A DNA stretch of 64,000 nucleotides from QKTW01 sp052161885 (lineage in GTDB: Bacteria; Bacteroidota; Bacteroidia; Chitinophagales; Chitinophagaceae), in the NCBI GenBank assembly GCA_052161885.1, contig CP197396.1:4836001-4900000 (forward strand). The letters are read 5' to 3'. The notes under the pieces are model-generated. The model had not been told where the DNA came from. It did no database searches and was given only the letters and a program-made list of their open reading frames with translations. The position numbers and the translations under genes were made by a program. Positions 16,665-25,791 of this stretch are shown here, in pieces. Each line of letters starts with the position of its first letter. Position 1 is the stretch's first letter.

Positions 16665-17180
16665 ATGCGGGAAAAAGCTGTGTATACTGTGGGGCATGGT
16701 CATCGTTCACCGGCAGAACTGCTGCGTATCCTGCAGCGGCTTGATATCCGCTTCCTGGTGGATGTACGTTCCGTTCCTTATTCCCGGTTTAACCCCGGGT
16801 GCAACAGGGAGGCATTGCGACGTGTAACGAAAGATGAAGGTCTCAATTATGTGTATATGGGAGAAGGATTGGGCGGACGGCCTTCAGATCCTGCATTGTG
16901 GTGTGCCGACGGTCGTGCCGATTATGGAAAGATTAAAGCAACCCATTTATTTCAAAGAGATATACAGCGGCTGAAAACTGCGTATGAAAAGGATATTCCG
17001 GTTGTTGTAATGTGCAGTGAAAGCAATCCCTGCGGATGCCATCGTAGCCGCCTGATTGGTGCTGTGCTTGCTGATATGGATATCAGGGTACTGCATATTG
17101 ACGAAAAGGAAAGACTCAGATCACAGGCTGATGTGATCAATGAGTACAATAAAGGAATGTCGGATAACCTCCTGTTCTGA
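16665..17180 (+). CDS. DUF488 domain-containing protein
   Basis: 171 residues. Conserved DUF488 signatures: 'VYTVGHGHRSPAELL', 'FLVDVRSVPYSRFNPG' and, near the C-terminus, 'VVVMCSESNPCGCHRSRLIG', the Cys/His-rich motif of the family. The biochemical function is unsettled. ATG 16665 follows directly on a GTG at 16662; either could be used. It probably shares the transcript of the ene-reductase. Confidence 0.9.
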   Translation: MREKAVYTVGHGHRSPAELLRILQRLDIRFLVDVRSVPYSRFNPGCNREALRRVTKDEGLNYVYMGEGLGGRPSDPALWCADGRADYGKIKATHLFQRDIQRLKTAYEKDIPVVVMCSESNPCGCHRSRLIGAVLADMDIRVLHIDEKERLRSQADVINEYNKGMSDNLLF

Positions 17181-17200
17181 TGATTACAAAAACATCAGAC

Positions 17201-18055
17201 CTATTTAATTTCAACAGTTGCAAATACCGGGAAATGGTCTGATGAAAAGCGTCCCTGCCAGCTTTCTGATATAGTGGCATGTCTGTAAACAGATACTTTG
17301 TTCTTTATAAAAATATGGTCAATCGGTTCGTCGCTCGTTTCCTTTGTGTGGAAAGCGTTAAATGTGCCGGATGGGCCGTAATGCGGTGTTTTGCTCAGTT
17401 TTTTTGAATCGGTAAGATGCTCCGGGTTGTTTACATCTGCAATCATTTGTATCGGTTCGTCAGATGGTATCGCATTGAAGTCACCTGTTACTATTACAGG
17501 ATTTTTACCGGCGATATCTTTTACCCTTTTCAGTAGCAGCTTTGCACTTTCGGCTCTTGCCACTTTGCCCATGTGGTCGAAGTGTGTATTGAATGCAAAG
17601 AAGATCTTCCCGCTTTTTTTATCCTTAAAACGGCACCAGGTTACGATGCGGTTGCATACAGCATCCCAGCCTCTTGAACCGGGTGTTTCCGGTGTCTGCG
17701 ACAGCCAGAAGGTTGCTCCGTCCTGCCACTGCAGCCGGGTTGTATCATAAAATATAGCGCTGTATTCACCTTTTGTTTTGCCATCGTCGCGCCCTACGCC
17801 AAAATGCTTAAACTGCGGTAATCTTTCATCGAGATCGGCAACCTGGTCGCTGAGCCCTTCCTGCACACCCAGGAGGTTTACATCATGAAACAATATTTCC
17901 GATGCTACATTGTCTTTACGGTAAGGCCATGAATTGAGGCTGTCGCCGGGGTTATTATACCGGAGATTGAAAGTCATAACATTAAGCCTGTTCTGTGCAG
18001 ATGAATGAAGGGAAATAAACAGGAGAGAAGCGTAAAATATCTTTTTCATATTCAT
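17201..18055 (-). CDS. Exported endonuclease/exonuclease/phosphatase-family hydrolase
   Basis: 284 residues with a signal peptide ('IFYASLLFISLHSSAQ'). EEP-fold motifs: 'MTFNLRYNNPGD', the catalytic 'NTHFDHMG', 'VTGDFNAIPSD' and the C-terminal 'SSDHFPVFA'. Members act on phosphodiesters, phosphoinositides or nucleic acids; in Bacteroidota many are secreted and of unknown substrate. Starts at 18055 or 18049 (MNMKK) are both possible. It is downstream of the TonB receptor gene but separated by a T-tract hairpin, so it may be transcribed separately. Confidence 0.92.
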   Translation of the reverse strand: MNMKKIFYASLLFISLHSSAQNRLNVMTFNLRYNNPGDSLNSWPYRKDNVASEILFHDVNLLGVQEGLSDQVADLDERLPQFKHFGVGRDDGKTKGEYSAIFYDTTRLQWQDGATFWLSQTPETPGSRGWDAVCNRIVTWCRFKDKKSGKIFFAFNTHFDHMGKVARAESAKLLLKRVKDIAGKNPVIVTGDFNAIPSDEPIQMIADVNNPEHLTDSKKLSKTPHYGPSGTFNAFHTKETSDEPIDHIFIKNKVSVYRHATISESWQGRFSSDHFPVFATVEIK

Positions 18056-18132
18056 AAAAAAAACCGGCGCAATAAAGATAAACGATATACCGCTGCTTTG
18101 TATGCCGGATATGTTTTCTTAACCTGCGCCGG
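18056..18132 (-). terminator. Large-loop hairpin with T-run after the TonB receptor gene
   Basis: CCGGCGCA (18063-18070) and TGCGCCGG (18125-18132) are perfect complements 54 bases apart. On the minus transcript the stem is followed by seven U, immediately before the ATG of the EEP gene. It may be a terminator of the receptor operon or an attenuator for the EEP gene. Confidence 0.4.
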
Positions 18133-18151
18133 AAGTAAATCTGTTTCCGTG

Positions 18152-20605
18152 CTATATTTTTACCTGTAATGTCAGGTAAAAGCCCCTGCCATCTGCAGGT
18201 ATGATTCCCGGGCCGGGGTAGCTGTCGGCTCTGCGGGTATAATACATATGATCGGTGAGATTGTTGATGGTGCCAGAGGCTGAAAACATCCTGCTGATCC
18301 TGTAGTCTACGGAAAAGTCCATCACATAATAGGAGGGTACAAGCCCGTTGATGCCGCTGTTAGTGGGTGCTACAGAATTAGTGGCATCGGTAAACTGCTG
18401 CCCGGTATAAGCATATTGCAGGGTAGATGAAAGTCTGTTCCGGCGAAGTGTAATGCCTGTCTTGAATATAATATCCGGAACGAATTCTACGCGATGATTC
18501 TCGTAGGCGGATATCTGGCTGTTTACGTACCGTGCATTGATCCATGAGAAGTTGGAGAACAGCAGTAGTTTCATTTTGGCATTACTACCTTTTACCAGTT
18601 TCCATATATCTGCTTCGATAAAGGATTCTACGCCGTAGTTTCTTGACTTTGATACATTGGTCGTGTATTGATATGTATTGGGGGAAGTCGTATCTTTCAT
18701 TAGCACATTTCCTATCCTGTTGGCGTAATTGATTGTAAAGACGTCGATGTCGTAAGTAACAATGCCTTTATAAGAACCACGAACGCCAATGTCCGCGGAG
18801 TACCCTTTTTCATCCTGTAGATTCGGGTCTACGCGGTAATTCGGGTTCACGATGCTCATATCGTTAAAATTAATGCTGCGGTAGTTCTGTGATATGTTGG
18901 CATACAGCTGGACTGCTGTATTTGCAGTATAACTGGCGCCAAGACCAGCAATAAGAAAGGAGCGCTTGCTGGTACGGCTTTCATCTACCGCTACGTTATA
19001 AATCACATTGCCTGCATGGTCCTGTACATAGCTGTTGTAAAAACCGTCGGCCTTTGTAACAATGTGTTCGTAGCGCACGCCGGGTATGATGCTTAGCTTG
19101 TGGCTGATGCGGAATATATTTTCTGCGAAAAGCGATGTGTTATGGTTCGGAAAAGTATAATGTGAGTAGTTCAGCGAATCTATCAGTGAGGCTTTGTCAT
19201 AAGTAAAATCAGATTTCGAGCCGCCGGAGCCGTCATTGCCATCGCCTATATGACGGTCTGTATAACCGCTGTAGTAGCGGATGCCGCCAAGTAATGTAAA
19301 GGGCGGGCTATTTTTTATGTGATACGTATACAAAAGCCTGCTTTCATTTCCCCAATTCTTATAATCGTCCTCACGGTATTGTCTTGGACCGCCGGGATCG
19401 GCTACTGTATTGATAATACCCAGTGCAGACCTGTCGGCCAGCAGCCCGAAAAAGCGTGTGTCAAACTTCAGGTTGTGTGTAATCTGGTATTCTGCAAGTA
19501 TTGCCGCGAGGTTCCAGTTTACCCGGAACCAGTTCCTGTTTTTTGTAGCCTGGCGCGGGTCTGTGGTAAACATCAGATCATTTAGTCCGCCGGGTTGCTG
19601 CTCCAGGTAGTCCATATGTGTATACTGCGCCGTTACAGAAAGTTTTTCATTGGTCTTGTACGTAGCTGAGAAATATCCGGTGTTAGAATTGAACCGTGAG
19701 CTTGGCCGCCAGCCGTTACCTGATTTGTGCTGGAAGAAAGCATAGTAATTCCATTTTTTTATGGTGCCGCCTACGCTGTTGGTAGTGTTGAAGAAGCCCC
19801 ATGAACCGAGCGTTTCCCGGGATATTATCTGCATCTTCTGCGTGTCGGAGCCATGGTTCAGCTTAAAGTTGATGATGCCGCCAAACTGGGTTCCGTATTG
19901 TAATGACGCGGCACCACGTACTACTTCTATACGTTCCATGGCTTCTGCCGGTGGAGTGTAGTAGCTTTCCGGGTAACCCAGTGCATCAGCGCTGATGTCA
20001 TAACCATTCTGCCTTGTATTGAAGTTGCTGGTACGATTGGGGTTAAGCCCGCGCCCGCCGATGGAGAGTTGTATACCTGCACCACCATCATTTTCCCATA
20101 CATTCAGCCCTGCTACGCTGTAATATATCTGCCGGGTATTGTTGGTAGCTGTATTGGCAGTGATATTCTTCAGAACGATCACTTCACTTTTCTTTCCGGC
20201 ATAAATAGCGGTTCCATCTACATCCTTGAGATGCCCGGATCCGGATATCTGTCTGTAGGCCTTCACACTTACGGAATCAAGAACAGTAGTATGAACAGTA
20301 AGCGGAAAATCCTTTACAATGTCCTTGTCTGTAATAATAACTTCCTCCGCTATACGTTCAAGTCCGGCATACAGAACGGTAATTTTGTGTGTGCCGGCTT
20401 CCAGGTGTTTTAGCAGGTAATTGCCTTTTGCATCTGTGGTTGTGCAATTGTCAGCCAGGTCAATACATACAGTGGCGCCTGCAAGCGGGGTATTCCCGTT
20501 TGTATTGGTCACTTTACCGGAAATGGTGAAGCCATGGGCACCGGATGCAGAAAAAGCAACAAAGGAAAATAAAGAGAAATATAAAATGAAAAGAGTGTAC
20601 TTCAT
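18152..20605 (-). CDS. TonB-dependent outer-membrane receptor (FecA-like)
   Basis: 817 residues. Signal peptide, then a carboxypeptidase-regulatory-like domain (about 25-110, 'GKVTNTNGNTPLAGATVCI') typical of Bacteroidota receptors, a plug domain with 'IQLSIGGRGLNPNR' and 'MERIEVVRGAASLQYGTQFGG', and a beta barrel ending in 'GRGFYLTLQVKI'. It imports a ligand across the outer membrane using TonB energy. The last gene of an operon with DUF4856, imelysin and HTTM proteins, it is probably concerned with iron or another metal, since imelysins are iron-regulated. The substrate is inferred, not shown. Confidence 0.94.
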   Translation of the reverse strand: MKYTLFILYFSLFSFVAFSASGAHGFTISGKVTNTNGNTPLAGATVCIDLADNCTTTDAKGNYLLKHLEAGTHKITVLYAGLERIAEEVIITDKDIVKDFPLTVHTTVLDSVSVKAYRQISGSGHLKDVDGTAIYAGKKSEVIVLKNITANTATNNTRQIYYSVAGLNVWENDGGAGIQLSIGGRGLNPNRTSNFNTRQNGYDISADALGYPESYYTPPAEAMERIEVVRGAASLQYGTQFGGIINFKLNHGSDTQKMQIISRETLGSWGFFNTTNSVGGTIKKWNYYAFFQHKSGNGWRPSSRFNSNTGYFSATYKTNEKLSVTAQYTHMDYLEQQPGGLNDLMFTTDPRQATKNRNWFRVNWNLAAILAEYQITHNLKFDTRFFGLLADRSALGIINTVADPGGPRQYREDDYKNWGNESRLLYTYHIKNSPPFTLLGGIRYYSGYTDRHIGDGNDGSGGSKSDFTYDKASLIDSLNYSHYTFPNHNTSLFAENIFRISHKLSIIPGVRYEHIVTKADGFYNSYVQDHAGNVIYNVAVDESRTSKRSFLIAGLGASYTANTAVQLYANISQNYRSINFNDMSIVNPNYRVDPNLQDEKGYSADIGVRGSYKGIVTYDIDVFTINYANRIGNVLMKDTTSPNTYQYTTNVSKSRNYGVESFIEADIWKLVKGSNAKMKLLLFSNFSWINARYVNSQISAYENHRVEFVPDIIFKTGITLRRNRLSSTLQYAYTGQQFTDATNSVAPTNSGINGLVPSYYVMDFSVDYRISRMFSASGTINNLTDHMYYTRRADSYPGPGIIPADGRGFYLTLQVKI

Positions 20606-20618
20606 TTAATGATTGATG

Positions 20619-21995
20619 TTACTTACGAAACGAGAGTACCCATTTCTTAGAGAAAAAATTTTCGGTTTGTGCAGCAAGGTTTACTGTACTGTCTATATAC
20701 AGCCTGCTGCCGCTTCCGTTGAGTGTTACATAACATTCGGTCGTAACCACCGGGTCTTTGATGCCTTTTGCTGTGTAATAACCGGCGAGATAATGTGCGT
20801 ACTGGATAATCATATCAGGCTGCGTGCTCATCATCTTTACCTGAATCGGTGTCAGGAACTTTGCATTGTTTACTTCGCCACGTCTGCCGGTTGCAGGATC
20901 GGTTATATAGAAAAAAGCAATGCCGCTTTTTTCCATGAGCATTACCCGCCAGGAAAAACGGTAGCCGTCTTCTGTCCATAGTAATGTTCCCGGATACAGC
21001 AGGAAGCGAAACGGGAGCGCTAGTTGCAGAAAAATGTATACCGTGAGTAATCCATAGATCAGCTTCCTTTTTCCCGGGGTAAATCTGAAATATACCGGAA
21101 GTTCCGTTCCATGTAATGCTTTACGGTTAAAAATATGCTGCAGGTAGTGAATGATTTTCAGATGAAAATTTTCTGAAAAAAATATGATTGTAAGTGCAAG
21201 CATGATGTATGGAAACATACCGATCTTGAACAACCATCCTGTAAATACATGGAAGACAACCACGAAGATATATGCCCATGACCTGGTTGGTTTGTACAGC
21301 AGGAGAAAACCGATCAGAATGTCAAAGACAGCGCCGAACCAGCTGAACAGGTACGCAACCCATGTTTTTGTGAGTAATGCCCCGATGACAGGCAGTGATG
21401 CATTGGCAGGAAGCCATATTTTCAATGGCATGGCAGCGAACAGCCAGTCGTAATTAAGTTTGCTGAGGCCCGCACAGAAATAGATAACACAAAGTTGCCA
21501 TTTGAATATGTTGATAGTCCAACCCGGCACATGTGTTGCTTTTATTGACGGCTTTCGTATTACATCGACAGAAAAATAGCGGTTGGCCGGTACCAGCAGC
21601 AGCAGAAATGCAAAGATCGTGACCACATAATAATGGTTCAGATAGTAGGTCTTATCGATGAGCTCTGTGTACACAAAGCAGGTAAAGAAGACCGTCATGG
21701 CTGTCCGGTAAAAAAAGCCCGCAGCAATGCAAAGTGCAGTTACGGCCATCAGTGTAAATATGATGTACATAACCGGCCCCGGCATTGGTTTTATCCATTC
21801 AAAGCCGTAAAAAGGAAAGTATAGCTTTGGCATGATGTAGAAGTCCTGCACCCAGCCTTTGAGCATAAAACGGATGGTACTGATAAACATGATTGCTCCA
21901 AATGCCATCCTGAGAACAGCAAGTGGAGCAATATGCTTTTCTTTATTGAATAAAGACCAGCCTCTTCTGAACATCTGATGTTTAATCGCCATCAT
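20619..21995 (-). CDS. HTTM-domain integral membrane protein
   Basis: About 458 residues. The N-terminal half has several membrane helices with the HTTM pattern ('ALCIAAGFFYRTAMTVFFTC', 'TYYLNHYYVVTIFAFLLLLV', 'IYFCAGLSKLNYDWLFA'), homologous to the membrane part of vitamin K-dependent gamma-carboxylase. A non-membrane C-terminal region follows. The activity of bacterial HTTM proteins is mostly unknown. Starts at ATG 21995 or 21992 are more likely than the upstream GTG at 22001. The gene overlaps the imelysin gene by about 14 nt and ends 13 nt before the TonB receptor, so it is co-transcribed. Confidence 0.9.
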   Translation of the reverse strand: MMAIKHQMFRRGWSLFNKEKHIAPLAVLRMAFGAIMFISTIRFMLKGWVQDFYIMPKLYFPFYGFEWIKPMPGPVMYIIFTLMAVTALCIAAGFFYRTAMTVFFTCFVYTELIDKTYYLNHYYVVTIFAFLLLLVPANRYFSVDVIRKPSIKATHVPGWTINIFKWQLCVIYFCAGLSKLNYDWLFAAMPLKIWLPANASLPVIGALLTKTWVAYLFSWFGAVFDILIGFLLLYKPTRSWAYIFVVVFHVFTGWLFKIGMFPYIMLALTIIFFSENFHLKIIHYLQHIFNRKALHGTELPVYFRFTPGKRKLIYGLLTVYIFLQLALPFRFLLYPGTLLWTEDGYRFSWRVMLMEKSGIAFFYITDPATGRRGEVNNAKFLTPIQVKMMSTQPDMIIQYAHYLAGYYTAKGIKDPVVTTECYVTLNGSGSRLYIDSTVNLAAQTENFFSKKWVLSFRK

Positions 21996-23115
21996 TGTCA
22001 CCGTATGTTATCAGTACACCGAGTGAAGAAGGCATATCTGTCTTCAGTAATACGACCAGCCGCTGCGTTTCTGTGTATACAGCATTGGCTGGAGCGGGGT
22101 TACTTTGTATGGTGGCCGATAATGGATCGGGAACCATCTGCATTAGTGATACAGCCTGCGCAAAATGTGCCTTGATTGTATCGCTCAGAGGACCGCCGTT
22201 GTACTGTGCGTTGATTTTTTCCAGGTAATTGATCAATCCTTTACCATTGCCTTGCCCGCCGCTACCGAGGTAGATGCTTTGAATGGCTTTCAGCTGTGCA
22301 AGTGCCAGCTGTATGGATATACCACTGTAGTAAGCTTCTACTTCATTAGGCAATATGGGCAGGGTAGTGCCGGGCGGTTGTTTACCCAGCGGTATACCAA
22401 AACAGTCATTCTTCATTATTTCCAGGTCCTGGTCCATGGAGTTGATCAGCAGGCCCAGTGAGCTGGAGATACTGTTGCCGGTACCTGTGGTGAAAGTATT
22501 GATGTAATTGCCACCGGTGGCCGACCAGCTGTCTGTAACTTTGTTTATTTCTGTTTTTATATCAGCAGAAACAGCTGCAAGATATTGTTTCCTGCTTGCC
22601 GCTTGGGCATCGGTTGTATAGTTGGCCAATGTATTGTTTCCCGCACCAAACAGCAGGTAATCGAGTGCAGGAAAGCCTTTTGCTGCCGAATTGGAGAAAA
22701 CGTTTACATTGTAACTGCCTGTAACGATGTTCGTATCGATCTTTGATGCAGAGGCCGGAAACAGGTTAAGTGCAGCCAATGTAGGCTGGCTGTTCATTGC
22801 CGGGCCGAAAGCATTATACTCTGATACAGATTGCCAGGCGATATAAGCAGTTTTGAAAAGTGCCTGCACATTGGCCAGCTTTGATGCGTCTGGGCTGTTA
22901 TTGAAATCTGTAATTGCTGCGTCCAGTGTATTTACAGATGTGTTCAACGATTGGTAGGCAGGTATGATGATATTGTTGCCTATGTTGATCAGTACAGAGT
23001 CCGTCCCGCCACTACCGGTGCTGCCGCCGGAATCTTTTTTGTTACAGGAGCTGTTAACAGACCAAAGGATAGCCATGGCTATCCCGGGAATAAGTATTGT
23101 TATAATGCGCTTCAT
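21982..23115 (-). CDS. Imelysin-family (M75-like) lipoprotein
   Basis: 377 residues from ATG 23115; an upstream TTG (23136) is less likely. A lipobox ends at Cys24 ('WSVNSSCNKK'), so it is anchored as a lipoprotein. The imelysin core shows as 'LFKTAYIAWQSVSEYNAFGP' and 'KGFPALDYLLFG'. In classical imelysins the second motif is GxHxxE; here His and Glu are Pro and Asp, so a metal site of that type is missing. Imelysins are iron-regulated proteins thought to act in metal uptake. It sits between DUF4856 and HTTM in the operon. Confidence 0.92.
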   Translation of the reverse strand: MKRIITILIPGIAMAILWSVNSSCNKKDSGGSTGSGGTDSVLINIGNNIIIPAYQSLNTSVNTLDAAITDFNNSPDASKLANVQALFKTAYIAWQSVSEYNAFGPAMNSQPTLAALNLFPASASKIDTNIVTGSYNVNVFSNSAAKGFPALDYLLFGAGNNTLANYTTDAQAASRKQYLAAVSADIKTEINKVTDSWSATGGNYINTFTTGTGNSISSSLGLLINSMDQDLEIMKNDCFGIPLGKQPPGTTLPILPNEVEAYYSGISIQLALAQLKAIQSIYLGSGGQGNGKGLINYLEKINAQYNGGPLSDTIKAHFAQAVSLMQMVPDPLSATIQSNPAPANAVYTETQRLVVLLKTDMPSSLGVLITYGDNDGD

Positions 23116-23187
23116 AAAATTTAATAAAAGGAGCAATAAATAGAAATGTGAACCGTTGAGCGATCCACATTTCCTGGTTATGAAAAA

Positions 23188-24345
23188 TTATAAAAGCGAT
23201 AATTCAGAAGCGCTGAAACCGTAGATGTTACCGATAAACTGCCTGATTGCATCTGTTTTGGCTTTAATCTGTGTTGCAGAGCTGATGTTGCCGCCGATGA
23301 AATTATACAGGTCCGGGTTGTTGGGGTTGCTGCTGTCAAAGAGTGCTTCCAACTGGGCAATCTGGGCATCTGTGATTACCCTTGTGCTGCTGGTATTATA
23401 TTTCAGGCTACGTACAAAACCGAGTGCTTCAGACAGTGTGCCGTAAGCTGCAACTGCATCGCCGGCGTCAATATTAGCATCAGTTTCTTTCATTTCCTGT
23501 ACAATACAGGCAGCATTCAACTGATCAAATGTTTTGATGATGATCGTCGCCTGTGCGTCTTTTGTTACAAGATCCTTGGCACTGATGGCCGCACGGCCTT
23601 TCAGGAAGGCGTTCATCAGTGTAGCGTTGGAATGCAGGCCCGGATCTACCTGGTTGGAATAACTGCCATAATATTTAGAACCTGTTGTAGTGGCAGGAAA
23701 GGTAACCGGTACGCTAAACCAGCCAAAAGCTTCATCCCAATGGTGTTCCATAGCAGTACCGTTACCGGTAATTACAGTACTGTTATCTACAGAATTGCTT
23801 ATTGAATCTGTCATATACACATTTGCGATCTGGTAAGCGCAGATGCCCATGATGGTCTTCTTTACGATCTGGCTGTAGAAAAGGCCGTTGGGAGAAAGCA
23901 ACAGCTTTTTATTGGGATTGGCAGAGCTTACAGCAACACCAGCAGTACCATGACTGGCTGCAATTGCAGACTGGCTGTAAAGTGCCACACTGTCAAAATA
24001 ATTCAGCATGTCTGTTTTTGCAGCAGCAGAGCAGTAGTCGCTCAACTTCAGACCGGAAGCATTCAGTGCAAGAGCAGAATCGTTAAAGTGCCCGCCGGTA
24101 TTGTTAAACATGTCTTTCAGCGTTTGTGCGCTTACGGGTGTGTTTGCAATATTGCCCAGGTTAACGGCAGCACCGATCTGATCAGCCATGGCCAACAGCT
24201 TCTGCTGACTGCTGGTATTTACATTTATAAAATTGTAGCTCGTAGGAACAGTATATACAGGAGTAGAGGAATCGTCGCTCTTTTTACAGCTACCGAGGAA
24301 AAGTGCAAATGAGAGTGTACCGAGAATGAGGGACTTCTTTTTCAT
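23188..24345 (-). CDS. DUF4856 lipoprotein
   Basis: 385 residues. A lipobox at 'LFLGSCKK' (Cys20) predicts a lipoprotein. The family shows as 'SYNFINVNTSSQQKLLAMAD' at the N-terminus and 'HWDEAFGWFSVPVTFP' in the middle, plus 'AEHHWDEAF'-like Trp/His-rich surroundings ('AMEHHWDEAFGWF'). DUF4856 genes commonly stand with imelysins in Bacteroidota. Role unknown; a periplasmic iron-binding part is plausible by context. It is the first gene of the operon, so the promoter should lie between 24346 and 24600. Confidence 0.9.
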   Translation of the reverse strand: MKKKSLILGTLSFALFLGSCKKSDDSSTPVYTVPTSYNFINVNTSSQQKLLAMADQIGAAVNLGNIANTPVSAQTLKDMFNNTGGHFNDSALALNASGLKLSDYCSAAAKTDMLNYFDSVALYSQSAIAASHGTAGVAVSSANPNKKLLLSPNGLFYSQIVKKTIMGICAYQIANVYMTDSISNSVDNSTVITGNGTAMEHHWDEAFGWFSVPVTFPATTTGSKYYGSYSNQVDPGLHSNATLMNAFLKGRAAISAKDLVTKDAQATIIIKTFDQLNAACIVQEMKETDANIDAGDAVAAYGTLSEALGFVRSLKYNTSSTRVITDAQIAQLEALFDSSNPNNPDLYNFIGGNISSATQIKAKTDAIRQFIGNIYGFSASELSLL

Positions 24346-24693
24346 GAATTGTGTGTGTATGATTTGGTGTTTTGTGCAAAAAAAATATTTCTGTGGCTGA
24401 GTGGTTTATAGATTCGGGAATATGGAGTTTTAGAAACAGGAAAATGTCAACCGGCAATTTTTGAGATGCATGTCTGTTGATAATTAAGTCGGGTATGTAT
24501 ACGTGTATTTTCTTGTCCATTTCTACTCCCTCGTGGAAGCACATACTTTTCCGGATCTTATAAATGATGCCGTAAGAAGAACGAGAGTCCGTTGTATAGC
24601 CTTGGATTTTTTTTATAGTGTAATTTTTTTTGTACAGATTTAAAATATGTCGAATTTTATAATGGTATTTAAAATGTACCAATCCATTCGTCT
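24346..24693. other. Divergent intergenic region between the DUF4856 operon and an exported protein gene
   Basis: About 350 bases. A 136-codon minus-strand frame across it has no protein character and overlaps the DUF4856 start. It is AT-rich and must contain two divergent promoters, but I found no TAnnTTTG match with a good -33. Confidence 0.5.
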
Positions 24694-25791
24694 GTGACAA
24701 ACCCCTTCTTTCCCCGTTTTCGTTTTACAGCACACACTGCGGTATTATACAGGTGTTTGGCCCTGCTGTTGGTAACGGTTATGGCATCCTGCAATACAAG
24801 ACCGCAACGCTCTGTGGCGATAAAGCGCGGTTTTTACTACTGGAAAAATGATGTATACTCGCTTAATGATACCGAGCAGAAATATATAGATACATTAAGG
24901 GTGCAAAAGCTCTATGTCAAGTTTTTTGAACTGGAGCGGAATGAGGCACTTGACATGGTGGTTCCTGTTGCCAAAACTGGTTTCCATTACTGGAAATCGG
25001 ACAAACGACCCGACCCGGAAATTGTTCCTGTTGTAATGATCCGGAATGAAATCCTCCTTCACATAACGCATAGTGAGCTGGATACCCTTGCTGGTAACAT
25101 TCTTTTCCTCACGGAGAAATACTACAAAGACCGTTTCGGTTCTTTAAATACACAATTTGCAGAACTGCAGATGGATTGTGACTGGACTGTCCGTACAAAG
25201 GATAACTATTTTTACCTGTTGCGGAAACTAAAACAGAAATCCGGCAGGAGATTATCCTGTACACTGCGCCTGTATCCGTACAAATATCCCGGAAATATGG
25301 GCGTGCCGCCCGCAGACAGGGCTATGCTGATGTGCTACAACCTGGTAAACCCGTTGAAGAATGCAGATAAAAATTCCATTCTTGATATTTCAGAACTGAA
25401 AAAATATTTATCAGGAGGTAAGCGATATCCGTTATCACTGGATGTGGCATTGCCGGCTTACTCATGGATACAGGTATACCAGAACAATGTTTTTGCAGGA
25501 GTGATTCATAATGAGCCGGACTCGCTGAAGAGCATACTGAAACCTGAAGACCACTTATGGTACCGGGTGTTGCAGGACACTGTAATCGGCAGCATGTACC
25601 TACGTGCCGGCGACCGGCTGAAGTACGAGCAGGTAACAGAAAATGACCTGGCGCAGGCTGTTTCACTGATTAGAAAATATGTGCCTTTAAAAGACAGCGC
25701 TACCTGTGCTTTCTTCCATCTTGATTATAATGAATTATCGTTTTTCAATGAAAAAGAACTGGATAACCTGTATCATTCTTTTGCTCGTTAG
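24694..25791 (+). CDS. Lipoprotein of unknown function
   Basis: 365 residues from a GTG start. A hydrophobic N-terminus ends in the lipobox 'VTVMASC' (Cys33). The rest has no domain I can name. Notable are two short 'YYWKND' / 'YHYWKSD'-like stretches (residues about 47 and 97), 'QFAELQMDCDWT' and 'DVALPAYSWIQVY', which recall strands of a TIM-barrel glycosidase-like fold. That is a weak suggestion only. The end overlaps the next gene, which suggests coupling. Confidence 0.8.
   Translation: MTNPFFPRFRFTAHTAVLYRCLALLLVTVMASCNTRPQRSVAIKRGFYYWKNDVYSLNDTEQKYIDTLRVQKLYVKFFELERNEALDMVVPVAKTGFHYWKSDKRPDPEIVPVVMIRNEILLHITHSELDTLAGNILFLTEKYYKDRFGSLNTQFAELQMDCDWTVRTKDNYFYLLRKLKQKSGRRLSCTLRLYPYKYPGNMGVPPADRAMLMCYNLVNPLKNADKNSILDISELKKYLSGGKRYPLSLDVALPAYSWIQVYQNNVFAGVIHNEPDSLKSILKPEDHLWYRVLQDTVIGSMYLRAGDRLKYEQVTENDLAQAVSLIRKYVPLKDSATCAFFHLDYNELSFFNEKELDNLYHSFAR

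Noticed and set aside
20619..21995. Functional link of the HTTM protein with the VKOR fusion through vitamin K
   Set aside because: HTTM resembles gamma-carboxylase, and VKOR is tempting, but the genes are 13 kb apart in different operons and bacterial VKOR works with menaquinone for disulfides.
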